DNA from: Flavobacterium sp. MedPE-SWcel
GTDB lineage: Bacteria > Bacteroidota > Bacteroidia > Flavobacteriales > Flavobacteriaceae
Direction: 5' to 3'
NCBI GenBank assembly: GCA_001874325.1
Contig: MPCW01000008.1
Span: forward strand, 62,001 to 126,000
DNA: 64,000 bases
Shown here piece by piece: positions 30,577 through 40,466 of the stretch (positions are counted from its first letter, which is position 1; each line of letters starts with the position of its first letter). The notes under the pieces are model-generated. The model saw only the letters and a list, made by a program, of their open reading frames with translations, made no database searches and had not been told where the DNA came from. The position numbers and the translations under genes are program-made.

Positions 30577-31341
30577 TTGAAAGTACGTTTTTTAGGTACA
30601 GGAACATCACAAGGAATACCAGTTATTGGTTCGGATAACCCCGTTTGCCATAGTAGTAATCCAAAAGATAAGCGACTTCGTGTTTCCGTTTGGATACATT
30701 GGGAGGATTATTCATTTGTAATAGATTGTGGTCCTGACTTTAGGCAACAAATGTTAACATCTAAATGTCCTAAAATAGATGGTATACTCTTTACTCATGA
30801 GCACTCTGACCACACAGCTGGATTAGATGATATACGTCCGTTTTTCTTTAAACAGGGAGATATTCCTATTTATGCACAAGAGCGAGTAATAGATAGCCTT
30901 AAAAGACGTTTTGATTATATTTTTAAGGAAGAAAATAAGTACCCAGGTGCACCATCTGTAGCGATTACCGAGGTAAAAAATAATATACCTTTTATTATTG
31001 GTAATAAAACGGTAGAACCTATTACATTATTTCATGGTACACTAGAGATAATGGGGTATAGAATAGCAGATTTTGCTTACTTAACAGATATTAAGACTAT
31101 TACAGATGGGGAAACTGAAAAGGTAAAAGGTGTTAAAGTATTAGTAGTGAGTGCACTTAGAATAGAGCCTCATACTACACATTTTAATCTTGAAGAAGCA
31201 CTAGATTTTATAAATAAAATAAACCCAGAAAAAGCTTACATTACACACATTAGTCACTTAATGGGTTTTCATGACGAAGTACAGAAACAATTGCCAAAAA
31301 ATGTATTTTTGGCTTACGATAATTTAGAAATAACCATTTAA
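30577..31341 (+). CDS. MBL fold metallo-hydrolase (PhnP-like)
   Basis: FLGTGTSQGIPVIG, THEHSDHTAGLDDIRPF, THISHLMGFHDEV; TTG start. Confidence 0.9.
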   Translation: MKVRFLGTGTSQGIPVIGSDNPVCHSSNPKDKRLRVSVWIHWEDYSFVIDCGPDFRQQMLTSKCPKIDGILFTHEHSDHTAGLDDIRPFFFKQGDIPIYAQERVIDSLKRRFDYIFKEENKYPGAPSVAITEVKNNIPFIIGNKTVEPITLFHGTLEIMGYRIADFAYLTDIKTITDGETEKVKGVKVLVVSALRIEPHTTHFNLEEALDFINKINPEKAYITHISHLMGFHDEVQKQLPKNVFLAYDNLEITI

Positions 31342-31348
31342 TATAATT

Positions 31349-31846
31349 ATGAAAAAAAACTTATTGTTATACCTATTTATTTTTACACTACTGATAAACC
31401 TTTTTACCTATGTGTATTTTACAAAAAATGAAAAGTATGCAGCCGACAAAGCAGAAAAACTTACGACTAGAATAGAGTCTTTAAAAGACAGTCTTAATAT
31501 AATGACTAGTAACCTAGAACGAGCAGATTATTTCTCTTTAAAACAAAATTTAAATGCTCGTCATTATTTTGATGAAGATCCTGATGAAATAGCAATACGA
31601 GTTAGAGATGATATTTATGCAAAAAATAAAGGTGCTAAAGGTAACCCGTTAATACAGTATCCGGTACTTGACGGAAAATCTTTTGTCATTAATAAGATTA
31701 AATTAGTTAATAACCGTTGGATTATTGCAGATTTTACTAATGGAAAAGCTTGGGGAGAAATATTTATAAAGTATTTTATCGAAGATAACGGAGATGTAAG
31801 TTATGAAACAGTTGAAACACTATTACATGCAAATACAATAAATTAA
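31349..31846 (+). CDS. Hypothetical membrane-anchored protein
   Basis: N-terminal TM plus coiled-coil-like segment; follows the MBL gene closely. Confidence 0.7.
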   Translation: MKKNLLLYLFIFTLLINLFTYVYFTKNEKYAADKAEKLTTRIESLKDSLNIMTSNLERADYFSLKQNLNARHYFDEDPDEIAIRVRDDIYAKNKGAKGNPLIQYPVLDGKSFVINKIKLVNNRWIIADFTNGKAWGEIFIKYFIEDNGDVSYETVETLLHANTIN

Positions 31847-32919
31847 TCAGTTAACTTTCTCATAATCCATTCTAATGGGCCTGATGTTTTAAATTTTCTC
31901 CAGATGATGGCGAATATAATGCAAAAAAAACTAAAGGATAAAGCATATAGTACAGAGAATTGAATAGAATAGACCCCGATTTTTTCGGGGTTTATTATTT
32001 CAATTAATCCAATACCTATAACAATATGAGCTACATAAAAAGTTAGTGCTAGTTGCCCTGTTTTCTCTAAGGCATTAATCATTTTATTTCTTTCAAATTG
32101 TTTCGATAGTAATATGCAGGCTGATATTATTGCTATTGCAATAGAAATTCCGTTTAGCATATATAATGGCATAGGAGGCATAGGGTTAGTGCCTAATATT
32201 TCTGTCAACTCTTTGGTTGTTTTTATATCCCCATTAGATAGAATTGTAATAAAGGAATATGATAAAAGTTGAATGATAACAAATGCTATAGCGCTAATCA
32301 ATAGCATCTTTTTTATAAAACGATTATCGTTTAAATTTTGCTTACCAAACCAATAACCTACCAACATAAAGGCTACCCATGGCACTACAGGATGAAATCC
32401 GTTAAAAAATAAGTTTCTAATGAAACCGTTAATTGTCCAAAATTTTGAATAACTAAGAGAGGTAAAATCCCAACCAGATTCATAATTAAAGAACATTAGT
32501 AATAGGGGGAAGGCAATAATAAATAAACCTGCTAGTAGTAATATTGTATTCTGTTTTTTAGTTAAAAACAATAATATTACAAGCATATATATACCATAAA
32601 AGTGTAATATATCGGCTGGCCAGATAGCTATATATGATAATCCAACTACAAACAAGAATAATGCTCTTTTTGCAATTCTAATTTTAAGGGCTTTTAACCT
32701 TACGTCATCATTACTTTTTATTGCAGAATTTGTCATTAAAGCAAGACCTACACCTGCTAATACCACAAATGTAGCTGCTGCTTTACCATCAAATATATTG
32801 GCAATATTTTTAACCCAATTAGTACTATCACTACCAAGAATAACTTTAAAGTTAACGATTATCATCCCGATAATTGCTAATGCTCTTGCTACATCAAGAC
32901 CAATTACTCTTTTTCCCAT
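31843..32919 (-). CDS. DUF418/heparan-alpha-glucosaminide N-acetyltransferase-like membrane protein
   Basis: RVIGLDVARALAIIGMIIVNF, FHPVVPWVAFMLVGYWFG; about 10 TM segments. Confidence 0.8.
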   Translation of the reverse strand: MGKRVIGLDVARALAIIGMIIVNFKVILGSDSTNWVKNIANIFDGKAAATFVVLAGVGLALMTNSAIKSNDDVRLKALKIRIAKRALFLFVVGLSYIAIWPADILHFYGIYMLVILLFLTKKQNTILLLAGLFIIAFPLLLMFFNYESGWDFTSLSYSKFWTINGFIRNLFFNGFHPVVPWVAFMLVGYWFGKQNLNDNRFIKKMLLISAIAFVIIQLLSYSFITILSNGDIKTTKELTEILGTNPMPPMPLYMLNGISIAIAIISACILLSKQFERNKMINALEKTGQLALTFYVAHIVIGIGLIEIINPEKIGVYSIQFSVLYALSFSFFCIIFAIIWRKFKTSGPLEWIMRKLTD

Positions 32920-32966
32920 CTGTTGTTTTTACCATTTGTAATAACACATTTGGAGGTGTTTTATTA

Positions 32967-33617
32967 CTATTTATTTAGCCAAGCTAACATATCATGAAAG
33001 TTTTGTGGCGCTACACCATGCCCTACAGGATATTCATGATATTCAGCATCAATATCAAATTGTTTCATTGCCTCAGGAGCTTTTCGTGCCCAATCTACAG
33101 GAATAACTTGATCTACCGTACCGTGTGATATAAAGAAATCTAGTTTACTAATACTTTCTTTATCTACAGTATCAGATACAATATCAGTATTTAAATAACC
33201 ACTTAAGGCAACAACTCTATTTATTTTTTGAGGATAAGTTAATCCCACAGCATAACTTAATATACTACCTTGACTAAAGCCAATAAGTGTGATATTATTA
33301 TCGTCTATAGGATAGGTATCAACAAGTTCATCAATAAACTTTACAATAAGGTCACGTGACTCTATTGCTTGTTTATCGTCAGAAAACTTGTTCATATCAG
33401 CATCAAAATTAATAGCATACCATGCATTACCATAAGGAGGTATGCTGTAAGGCGCTCTAGCCGATACTATAAAATATTCATCAGGTAATTGTGCTGCAAA
33501 AGAAAAAAGATCTTCTTCATTACTACCATAACCGTGTAATAGTAATAATAATGGGTTTTTATCTTTCTTTACTTTTGGTTCTCTAACTATGTGAAATAAT
33601 GATAAATCTTGTTGCAT
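32967..33617 (-). CDS. Phospholipase/carboxylesterase (alpha/beta hydrolase)
   Basis: LLLLHGYGSNEEDLF, GFSQGSILSYAVGLTYP, HGTVDQVIPV, YPVGHGV. Confidence 0.9.
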   Translation of the reverse strand: MQQDLSLFHIVREPKVKKDKNPLLLLLHGYGSNEEDLFSFAAQLPDEYFIVSARAPYSIPPYGNAWYAINFDADMNKFSDDKQAIESRDLIVKFIDELVDTYPIDDNNITLIGFSQGSILSYAVGLTYPQKINRVVALSGYLNTDIVSDTVDKESISKLDFFISHGTVDQVIPVDWARKAPEAMKQFDIDAEYHEYPVGHGVAPQNFHDMLAWLNK

Positions 33618-33940
33618 TACAGGTTTTTAAATGTTTTTTGAAAGAAAGGACCAACTACAGGAACTAAGTATGTTTTACCTTGTACTGCACCTAAAAAGCC
33701 ATAAACCCATATTATAAAGAAGAAAATGTAAAATGCAGATGATATCATCCAGCTATTAAAATATCCTATAGGATACCCTAGTATAAAGAATAATAGTATT
33801 GTACCTAATGCTTGACGTATATGAAATGAAGAGAAATAGTTTTTCTTTTCGCTGTTCATTACTAGGGCTATTATACAGCCTATTATTGTTAAATAGCTAA
33901 CTATAGCCATTGTTTTTCCTTCTTCTACAGTTTTATCCAT
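33617..33940 (-). CDS. DUF4870-like membrane protein
   Basis: 107 aa, three or four TM; SSFHIRQALGTILLFFILG. Confidence 0.75.
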   Translation of the reverse strand: MDKTVEEGKTMAIVSYLTIIGCIIALVMNSEKKNYFSSFHIRQALGTILLFFILGYPIGYFNSWMISSAFYIFFFIIWVYGFLGAVQGKTYLVPVVGPFFQKTFKNL

Positions 33941-33955
33941 TTTAATTTATTTGTG

Positions 33956-35212
33956 TTATTGTTGTAAGGTAAGTTTCTCGTTATTGTAAACACCATAACT
34001 TTTACCTTGTAGTTTTAAACCTAAAAATGCAGAGTTTTTAGATTTAGATAATATATTCTTTTCAGTAAATGTATAACTGTTTTTAGGGTTAAATAGTGTA
34101 AACGATGCTTTATTACCCTTAGTTATACTATGATTTTCTACTTGAAATAGCTCTTTGCTAGATGTTAGTTTTTCAATAACTACATCTAATGGTAAAACAG
34201 TACATAAAGCACCAAAAGCACTTTCTAAACCTATAGTACCATTTTTAGCTAAGTCAAATTCCATTTTTTTATTCTCAATATCAATAGGGTTGTGGTCAGA
34301 TGTAATGCTATCTATAGTACCATCAAGAACACCCTCTATCAAAGCTTTTCTTTCTGTTTCTGATCGTAGGGGAGGTGTTACTCTATAACGTGTATCAAAC
34401 TCTTCTAATACTTCATCTGTTAGTAGTAAATTGTGTACAGTAACACTACAGGTTACGTTTAATCCTTTTGCCTTTGCTTCTCTAATTATTTGTACAGATT
34501 TAGCAGTAGATATTGTAGGAATATGCATTTTACCACCTGTATATTCTAATAAAAATAGGTTACGAGCTATTTGTAACTCTTCGGCAAGCATAGGTATACC
34601 TTTAAGTCCTAATCGAGTACTTACAGCACCTTCGTGAACTACTCCTTTACCTTTTATTTTATCATCTTGTGCATAAGCAATTACTAATCCATCAAAATCC
34701 TGCACATACTGCAATGCTATTTTCATTATGTTAGCATCAGTAATAGCTTTGTTATAATCACCAAAGGCTACAGCACCAGCATTTTTCATATCAAAAAGTT
34801 CTGCTATGTCTTTACCTTCGCTACCCTTAGTAAGTGCGCCTATTGGATGTACATTCGTTGTAGCGTTTAAAGCCTTACCAAGTAAAAAATGAATGTCAGC
34901 TTGTTTATCAGCTACAGGGTTACCACTAGGCTGTAATGCTACATTTGTAAAACCACTTAAAGCAGCAGTATTTAATCCATTTGTAATTGTTTCTCTGTCT
35001 TCATAACCTGGTTCTCCAAAACTAACTGAACTATCAAACCAACCACGAGAAATATGTAAATTATCTAACTCTACAATTTCAAAATTAGAATCGTTAGTTA
35101 TATTTTCTCCTATTTGTTTAATAATGCCTGCTTCGACTTTTATATCTACAACCTTATTATTAAAAGGGCTGAGTTTGTCTATAATAGTGGCATTTTTGAA
35201 AATTAGGTTCAT
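33956..35212 (-). CDS. Dihydroorotase-like amidohydrolase, metal-ligand motif degenerate
   Basis: Starts MNLIFKNATIIDKLSPFN; SRGWFDSSVSFGEPGYEDRETI, VTPPLRSETERKALIEGVLDGTIDSITSDHNP. ATGA overlap with the upstream VWA gene. Confidence 0.85.
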   Translation of the reverse strand: MNLIFKNATIIDKLSPFNNKVVDIKVEAGIIKQIGENITNDSNFEIVELDNLHISRGWFDSSVSFGEPGYEDRETITNGLNTAALSGFTNVALQPSGNPVADKQADIHFLLGKALNATTNVHPIGALTKGSEGKDIAELFDMKNAGAVAFGDYNKAITDANIMKIALQYVQDFDGLVIAYAQDDKIKGKGVVHEGAVSTRLGLKGIPMLAEELQIARNLFLLEYTGGKMHIPTISTAKSVQIIREAKAKGLNVTCSVTVHNLLLTDEVLEEFDTRYRVTPPLRSETERKALIEGVLDGTIDSITSDHNPIDIENKKMEFDLAKNGTIGLESAFGALCTVLPLDVVIEKLTSSKELFQVENHSITKGNKASFTLFNPKNSYTFTEKNILSKSKNSAFLGLKLQGKSYGVYNNEKLTLQQ

Positions 35213-37137
35213 TTTACAAATTTTTGAATAAAAAGTTCTAATAATAAAAAGATTAGCGTACCAATGATAAACCATTTCCATAGCTCATTAGCCGTTCTTT
35301 CTGATTGAATATCATTGTATACAGTAGCAACAGAATCTGTTGTTGTAAAGTCTTTAAGGATGGTTGTATTCTGTAAGCTTAAGTCACTTTCAGTACGAGC
35401 ATAGTTAAAACTAATACCTTTTAGGTTCTCTTGGTTTTTAGAGATATTATAATTACCCGATTGTTGAGGATAATCTCCAAAAGATAGTTTTACTTTATTG
35501 CTTAATACCTGTTGCATAGGTATAAAATCAATAGTTTTGTTACTAACTGTTACCACCTCATCTTTTGTTAAGGTAGCATCAAGTAATACATTTTCGTTTG
35601 TACCTATTGTTATAGCATGTACACCTGTATTATTACTGTTTTGTGCCATGTTATAGAATGTAGGCACAATAAGTGGCGAATTTTGAAAATTACTATTCTC
35701 TTTATTTACTGGAGCAGTAAATACATACATGTTCCCGATATTGTTACTAAGTGATGCTAAAAATGATGTGCCATCATCATAAGTAAGTACAGGAAATGCA
35801 TTTCCTGATAAGTTATATCCTTGACTTACTTTGGGGTATTGAAAGTTTTTAGTTTTCTTTTCAAATACAGTTTTATATAACGGGTGATTAAAAGCTATTT
35901 CGGTTATTTGCTTTTCGGTTATACTTTTATCATTATAAGTAATAGCTCCAAAGTTATTAAGCACATTGTTTAAGTTTTGTAGGCTACCATCGGTAGCTGG
36001 TATAATAACAATGTTTCCACCTTTCTCGTAAAACGATTTTAATGTAGTTATTAATGCTTGTGGAATTTCTTTTAATTCATTTAATATAATAGCATCTTGT
36101 TTTTCTAAGATGTTATAATCTAAAGTACGTAATTCTGATGCTATAAAATTAAAATCATCTGGAGTATAAATTCTAGATAGGAAATCATTTTTATTACTTT
36201 CACCTATCGCAACTACATTTGATTTTTCAGGTTTTGATATACTAAAGTAATAACTGTTATCATAAGTAAGGCTATTATCGCTAATAGTTACATAACCATG
36301 AAAATCGGCTTTAGGTATTGTAAATACACTTGATTTTTGTAGAATATCAAATTTTATAACTGTTTTTGCTATAAGATCATCCCCGTTATGTAATGCAATT
36401 GGTATTTCGTTGTCAATAGTACCATAAGCTTGCATGGTTACTTTAATTTCATAAAAATTATCAAGTACCTGCGTTATATAAACACTATCTATGGCTACAT
36501 TATTTTTGTTTTCAGCTTCGGGTGTTACAAAATAAGTAGGGTTATCAGTAGTAAATTTAGAAATGCTTTTTTTATCAAGATTAATAGCATCTGTTATTAC
36601 AACTACATCTTTACCAGTGTTTTTTCTTTTTGATTGTGCTTTTGTAAGTAAGAAATCAGGTTTAAACGGAACGTCAGTATATTTTAAGTTTTGTAGTTCT
36701 TTTTGCACTGATTTTACATCAGTATCCCAAAAAGCATCAGTATTAGTAAGTAAAGAAAACTGTTTGTTTTCAGGAGTATTTTCTAATATGTCTTGTATAG
36801 CTCGTTTCATTAACTCGCCCTTATTACCTTTAGCTTGCATAGAGAAAGAATTATCGAGTAGTATTAGCATTTCATTACTCTTATTCTCGTAGTCTTGAGC
36901 TTTAAAGTAAGGTTGTGCAAAAGCAATTATAAGTAATGCTAATAATGATAGACGAGTAAGAAGTAAAAGCCATTTTTTGATAACAGAGCTTTTACGCGTT
37001 TGCATACTAAGCTCTTTAAGAAAACGTACGTTTGTGAAATATTGCTTTTTAAAACGACGTAATTGAAACAAATGCACCAAAATAGGTATTACCAGCAAGA
37101 AAAGAAAGTAAAGAATTTCGGGATATTTAAACTGCAT
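35209..37137 (-). CDS. BatA/VWA domain-containing membrane protein
   Basis: MQFKYPEILYFLFLLVIPILVHLFQLRRFKKQYFTNVRFL (BatA N-terminal TM domain) and VWA-like LILLDNSFSMQAKG. Confidence 0.88.
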   Translation of the reverse strand: MQFKYPEILYFLFLLVIPILVHLFQLRRFKKQYFTNVRFLKELSMQTRKSSVIKKWLLLLTRLSLLALLIIAFAQPYFKAQDYENKSNEMLILLDNSFSMQAKGNKGELMKRAIQDILENTPENKQFSLLTNTDAFWDTDVKSVQKELQNLKYTDVPFKPDFLLTKAQSKRKNTGKDVVVITDAINLDKKSISKFTTDNPTYFVTPEAENKNNVAIDSVYITQVLDNFYEIKVTMQAYGTIDNEIPIALHNGDDLIAKTVIKFDILQKSSVFTIPKADFHGYVTISDNSLTYDNSYYFSISKPEKSNVVAIGESNKNDFLSRIYTPDDFNFIASELRTLDYNILEKQDAIILNELKEIPQALITTLKSFYEKGGNIVIIPATDGSLQNLNNVLNNFGAITYNDKSITEKQITEIAFNHPLYKTVFEKKTKNFQYPKVSQGYNLSGNAFPVLTYDDGTSFLASLSNNIGNMYVFTAPVNKENSNFQNSPLIVPTFYNMAQNSNNTGVHAITIGTNENVLLDATLTKDEVVTVSNKTIDFIPMQQVLSNKVKLSFGDYPQQSGNYNISKNQENLKGISFNYARTESDLSLQNTTILKDFTTTDSVATVYNDIQSERTANELWKWFIIGTLIFLLLELFIQKFVK

Positions 37138-37207
37138 TTTGCTCTAAGAATTTTTCAAAAATACTAATTTTTATTCTAATGTACGAAGTAAAAGTAGCGC
37201 TTACATA

Positions 37208-38554
37208 TTATCTTCTCTTTCTTTTTGCAGCTTTTGTTTTTTCTGCACCACGATTACGAGGTTTAGTCTTTTTAGGTTTAGTTTTACCAGGACCACCTAA
37301 GTTTACCTTTTTGTTTTTGTCTTTCTTTTCATGAAAAGCTTCACCACCTTCTTGTTTAGGGCGTTTAAGTAATATTTTTACTTTTTGCTTTTCTTTTTCA
37401 AAATCAAGTAGACGATCGGCTATTTCGATGTTTTCAGGAATAGATAATAGCTCTATTTCCTTTTCCATTAATACTTCAGACTCTATTTGTGGCTCTTGTT
37501 CTTTAGGACTTATAAAGCTAATAGCTACACCTTCTTTATCTGCACGTCCAGTACGCCCAATACGATGAATGTATTGTTCTGGTACTTCAGGGAATTCCAT
37601 ATTTATTACATGAGTAATATCTGTAATATCAAGACCTCTTGCCATAACGTCTGTAGTCACAATACCTCTAAGTGTTCCTTCTTGAAAGGAAGCCATAGTG
37701 TTTAGACGGTAGTTTTGTGATTTATTAGAGTGTATAACACCAAACTGTTCAGGGAAAGACTCTTCCATGCTTTCCAGTACAAGGTCGGCAGTTCTTTTAT
37801 TATTTATAAAAACTAATACACGACTATATTCTTCTTCGTTTTGTAGTAGCTCTTTTAGTAAATTAATTTTAGTAAGGAAATTGGGTACGTGATAACCAAT
37901 TTGTTTTATTTTTTCTAATGGTGTTCCTGATGCAGCTAAAGATACTTCTTCTGGAAAATCGAAAAAGTCATTTAGCATTTCATCTACATCATCAGTCATT
38001 GTTGCAGAAAAAAGTATACTCTGACGTTTTTGTTTCATCATTGAGAGTATAGATGTTATTTGAACACGAAACCCTAAGTTAAGTATCTCATCAAACTCAT
38101 CAATAACTAATTTTTGTAGTGTGTCAAATCGTACTACGTTATCTAAAGCAAGATCCATTAGTCTACCAGGAGTACCCACTAGTATATCTACACCTTCATA
38201 AACACGTTTTTTTTGTGTGTTTATATTTACACCTCCATAAACGCCTACAGTACGTACAGTCATGTACTCCGTCAGTTTTTCAACTTCCTCAACTACTTGT
38301 ACTACAAGTTCACGCGTAGGTACTAAAATTACTACACGTGGTGTATCGGTTTTTATAAATCTCCATTGTTTTAATATCGGTAATAAATAAGCAAAAGTTT
38401 TACCTGTACCTGTTTGTGCAATTCCCATCATGTCGCGACCAGACAGTATTACTGGCATTGCGCGTTCCTGTATAGGGGTAGGGGTAGTAAACCCAATTCC
38501 GTCAAGGGCTTTTTGTAATGATTTAGGTAAATCGAAATCTTGAAAAGTTGGCAT
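37208..38554 (-). CDS. DEAD/DEAH box RNA helicase
   Basis: AQTGTGKTFAYLLPIL, DEFDE (variant DEAD box), SATM, HRIGRTGR; basic C-terminal tail. Confidence 0.95.
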   Translation of the reverse strand: MPTFQDFDLPKSLQKALDGIGFTTPTPIQERAMPVILSGRDMMGIAQTGTGKTFAYLLPILKQWRFIKTDTPRVVILVPTRELVVQVVEEVEKLTEYMTVRTVGVYGGVNINTQKKRVYEGVDILVGTPGRLMDLALDNVVRFDTLQKLVIDEFDEILNLGFRVQITSILSMMKQKRQSILFSATMTDDVDEMLNDFFDFPEEVSLAASGTPLEKIKQIGYHVPNFLTKINLLKELLQNEEEYSRVLVFINNKRTADLVLESMEESFPEQFGVIHSNKSQNYRLNTMASFQEGTLRGIVTTDVMARGLDITDITHVINMEFPEVPEQYIHRIGRTGRADKEGVAISFISPKEQEPQIESEVLMEKEIELLSIPENIEIADRLLDFEKEKQKVKILLKRPKQEGGEAFHEKKDKNKKVNLGGPGKTKPKKTKPRNRGAEKTKAAKRKRR

Positions 38555-38636
38555 CTAGGTATCTTTTTTGCAAAGATAGGCATTTACAACAGAGAATATT
38601 ACTTAATTATTGATTGAAAATAATTATTAAAACTAT

Positions 38637-38674
38637 AAAAAGGTCTTAATAAAAGTAATTAGAAAGACCTTTTT
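38637..38674 (-). terminator. Intrinsic terminator of the peroxidase gene
   Basis: AAAAAGGTCTT / AAGACCTTTTT 11-bp stem just past the minus-strand stop at 38680. Confidence 0.75.
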
Positions 38675-38679
38675 TATTG

Positions 38680-40464
38680 TTACTCTTTGTCAGTAAGACT
38701 ATTCATAAATGCTATTAAATCTTTTTTCTCTTTTTCAGAGAGATTTAATGAATCGGCGGGTAAAGTTTGATGTTCTAAATCAATATCTAAACCTGCACCA
38801 CCCCCAATATCGTAAAAATCGACCACTTGTAGCAATGAAGTATATATACCATTATGCATGTAAGGCCCTGTTTTTGATACGTTTCTAATAGTAGGAGTTT
38901 TAAAGAAGTGTTTACGTTCTTCGGTATTAAATGAGTTATATCTACCTAAGTCAGTATCTATAACATTACTTACGGTATCTTTAGGTACACCTATAAGTTC
39001 TAGTTCCGATTCAGTGAAATTAGGAGGTACAGTACCATTAAATAATGGTGCAAAGTGACATGTAGCACATTTTGCTTTTCCTGAAAATAAGTTGAAACCA
39101 TTTATTTCACTAGCCGTTAAGGTGTTCTCTTCATTATTGATATTCTTATCAAATTTTGAGTTGAATTGCCCTAAGCTTCTTATATATGTTGCAATTGCAT
39201 TTCTAGCTTTACGCTCTGTGATTTCATCTCCATATATTTCTTTAAACTCTTCTTTATATTCAGTATCTTCGTTTATTAATGCTGTAATGTTGTTTAAGCT
39301 AGAGTGAAATTCATTAGGATTATTAACTACATCCACTATTTGCCCTTCTAGGTTACCCGTCCTACCATCCATAAAAAAACTTTGCTGGTATGCAGCATAC
39401 AGTAGGGTAGGGCTATTCCTTATTTGTTTAGGAAAAGTTTTTAAACCATCTGTAAAAGCTAAATTTTCTTTATGGCAACTAGCACAGCTAATTGAATTAT
39501 CTGCCGATAATCTCGTATCGTTAAATAGCTGTTTACCTAATTTCATTTTTGGTAACATTAAAGAGTCTACCTCATTATAGTCCGCAAAGAAATTAAGGTT
39601 GAATGTATTATTAGAAAATAAAGAAGTCATAGAATTGTTAAACGCTGTTTCAAAAGGATACTTTACCTTCCAGTCGTTACTAACTTCTTGTAATATTTCT
39701 AATTGTTTATGTGTATGGGTTTTAATAAACGAATAACGATCGAATGTATTAAAATTACCTTTGTTTAAATCATCAATAGTATTGTTTATCTCTACTATAA
39801 GTTGATTGTATAATTCTTCTGACTGAAAATTACTCTCAAAAGGTTTTATTACATCTAACATTCCTTTATAAGAAGTTACAGCTTCTTTTAATGATGCTTC
39901 TAAAACAGGAGAGTCATAGCCTGTAATTCCTGTTAAAGCAACACGAGAAATTTCGTCACGTAATAACCAAATAATATGATAATCTTTTAAATCTAATACA
40001 GTATTGTTTTTTATTAGTTTTAATCGATTAGAAGTTTTCTCTACAACCTTTTGTATTTGCTCCCAGTTAGGTTCTTCTTCATAAATAGACTCTTCTATTA
40101 CTTGAAAACCAAAAGGTGCCATAATCTTTATATTAGTAGCATCTTCTTCTTCTACCTTTAAAAGGTTAGGAGCATTTAAAGATTTATAATTGTTTCTATC
40201 TGTAAAAGCTAAAATAGGCTCTATGTGTTTAAATTGGTCACGTGCTTTTATATAAAAGCGTTCAGCATCTTTTGGAGCTGATTGTTTTAAAGAATCTAAA
40301 TATATAACTGTGCTATCTAAATGAGATATATAGTTAATCTCAACATTTTTAATTGCTGAATATTCAGTGGTTTCTGTTTTTTTACTACAAGAAACTATTG
40401 CTATAAACAAAAGACACAGAAAATTAATCTGTGTCTTTTTAGTTTTAATATTTGTGATGTTCAT
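38680..40464 (-). CDS. Di-haem cytochrome c peroxidase family lipoprotein with long N-terminal extension
   Basis: Two CxxCH motifs (CASCHKEN, CATCHFAP), MDGRTGNLEGQI, PTIRNVSKTGPYMHNG; lipobox IVSC; ~270 aa helical N-terminal region. Confidence 0.88.
   Translation of the reverse strand: MNITNIKTKKTQINFLCLLFIAIVSCSKKTETTEYSAIKNVEINYISHLDSTVIYLDSLKQSAPKDAERFYIKARDQFKHIEPILAFTDRNNYKSLNAPNLLKVEEEDATNIKIMAPFGFQVIEESIYEEEPNWEQIQKVVEKTSNRLKLIKNNTVLDLKDYHIIWLLRDEISRVALTGITGYDSPVLEASLKEAVTSYKGMLDVIKPFESNFQSEELYNQLIVEINNTIDDLNKGNFNTFDRYSFIKTHTHKQLEILQEVSNDWKVKYPFETAFNNSMTSLFSNNTFNLNFFADYNEVDSLMLPKMKLGKQLFNDTRLSADNSISCASCHKENLAFTDGLKTFPKQIRNSPTLLYAAYQQSFFMDGRTGNLEGQIVDVVNNPNEFHSSLNNITALINEDTEYKEEFKEIYGDEITERKARNAIATYIRSLGQFNSKFDKNINNEENTLTASEINGFNLFSGKAKCATCHFAPLFNGTVPPNFTESELELIGVPKDTVSNVIDTDLGRYNSFNTEERKHFFKTPTIRNVSKTGPYMHNGIYTSLLQVVDFYDIGGGAGLDIDLEHQTLPADSLNLSEKEKKDLIAFMNSLTDKE
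40409..40439 (-). terminator. Terminator-like hairpin inside the 5' end of the peroxidase ORF
   Basis: Perfect 12-bp stem AAAAGACACAGA / TCTGTGTCTTTT with 7-nt loop, 28-58 nt downstream of the PhoX-like stop on the minus strand. Confidence 0.5.
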
Positions 40465-40466
40465 TC

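Noticed and set aside
36563-36892. 109-aa plus-strand ORF antisense to the BatA/VWA gene
   Set aside because: Shadow ORF; no start context or recognisable domain.
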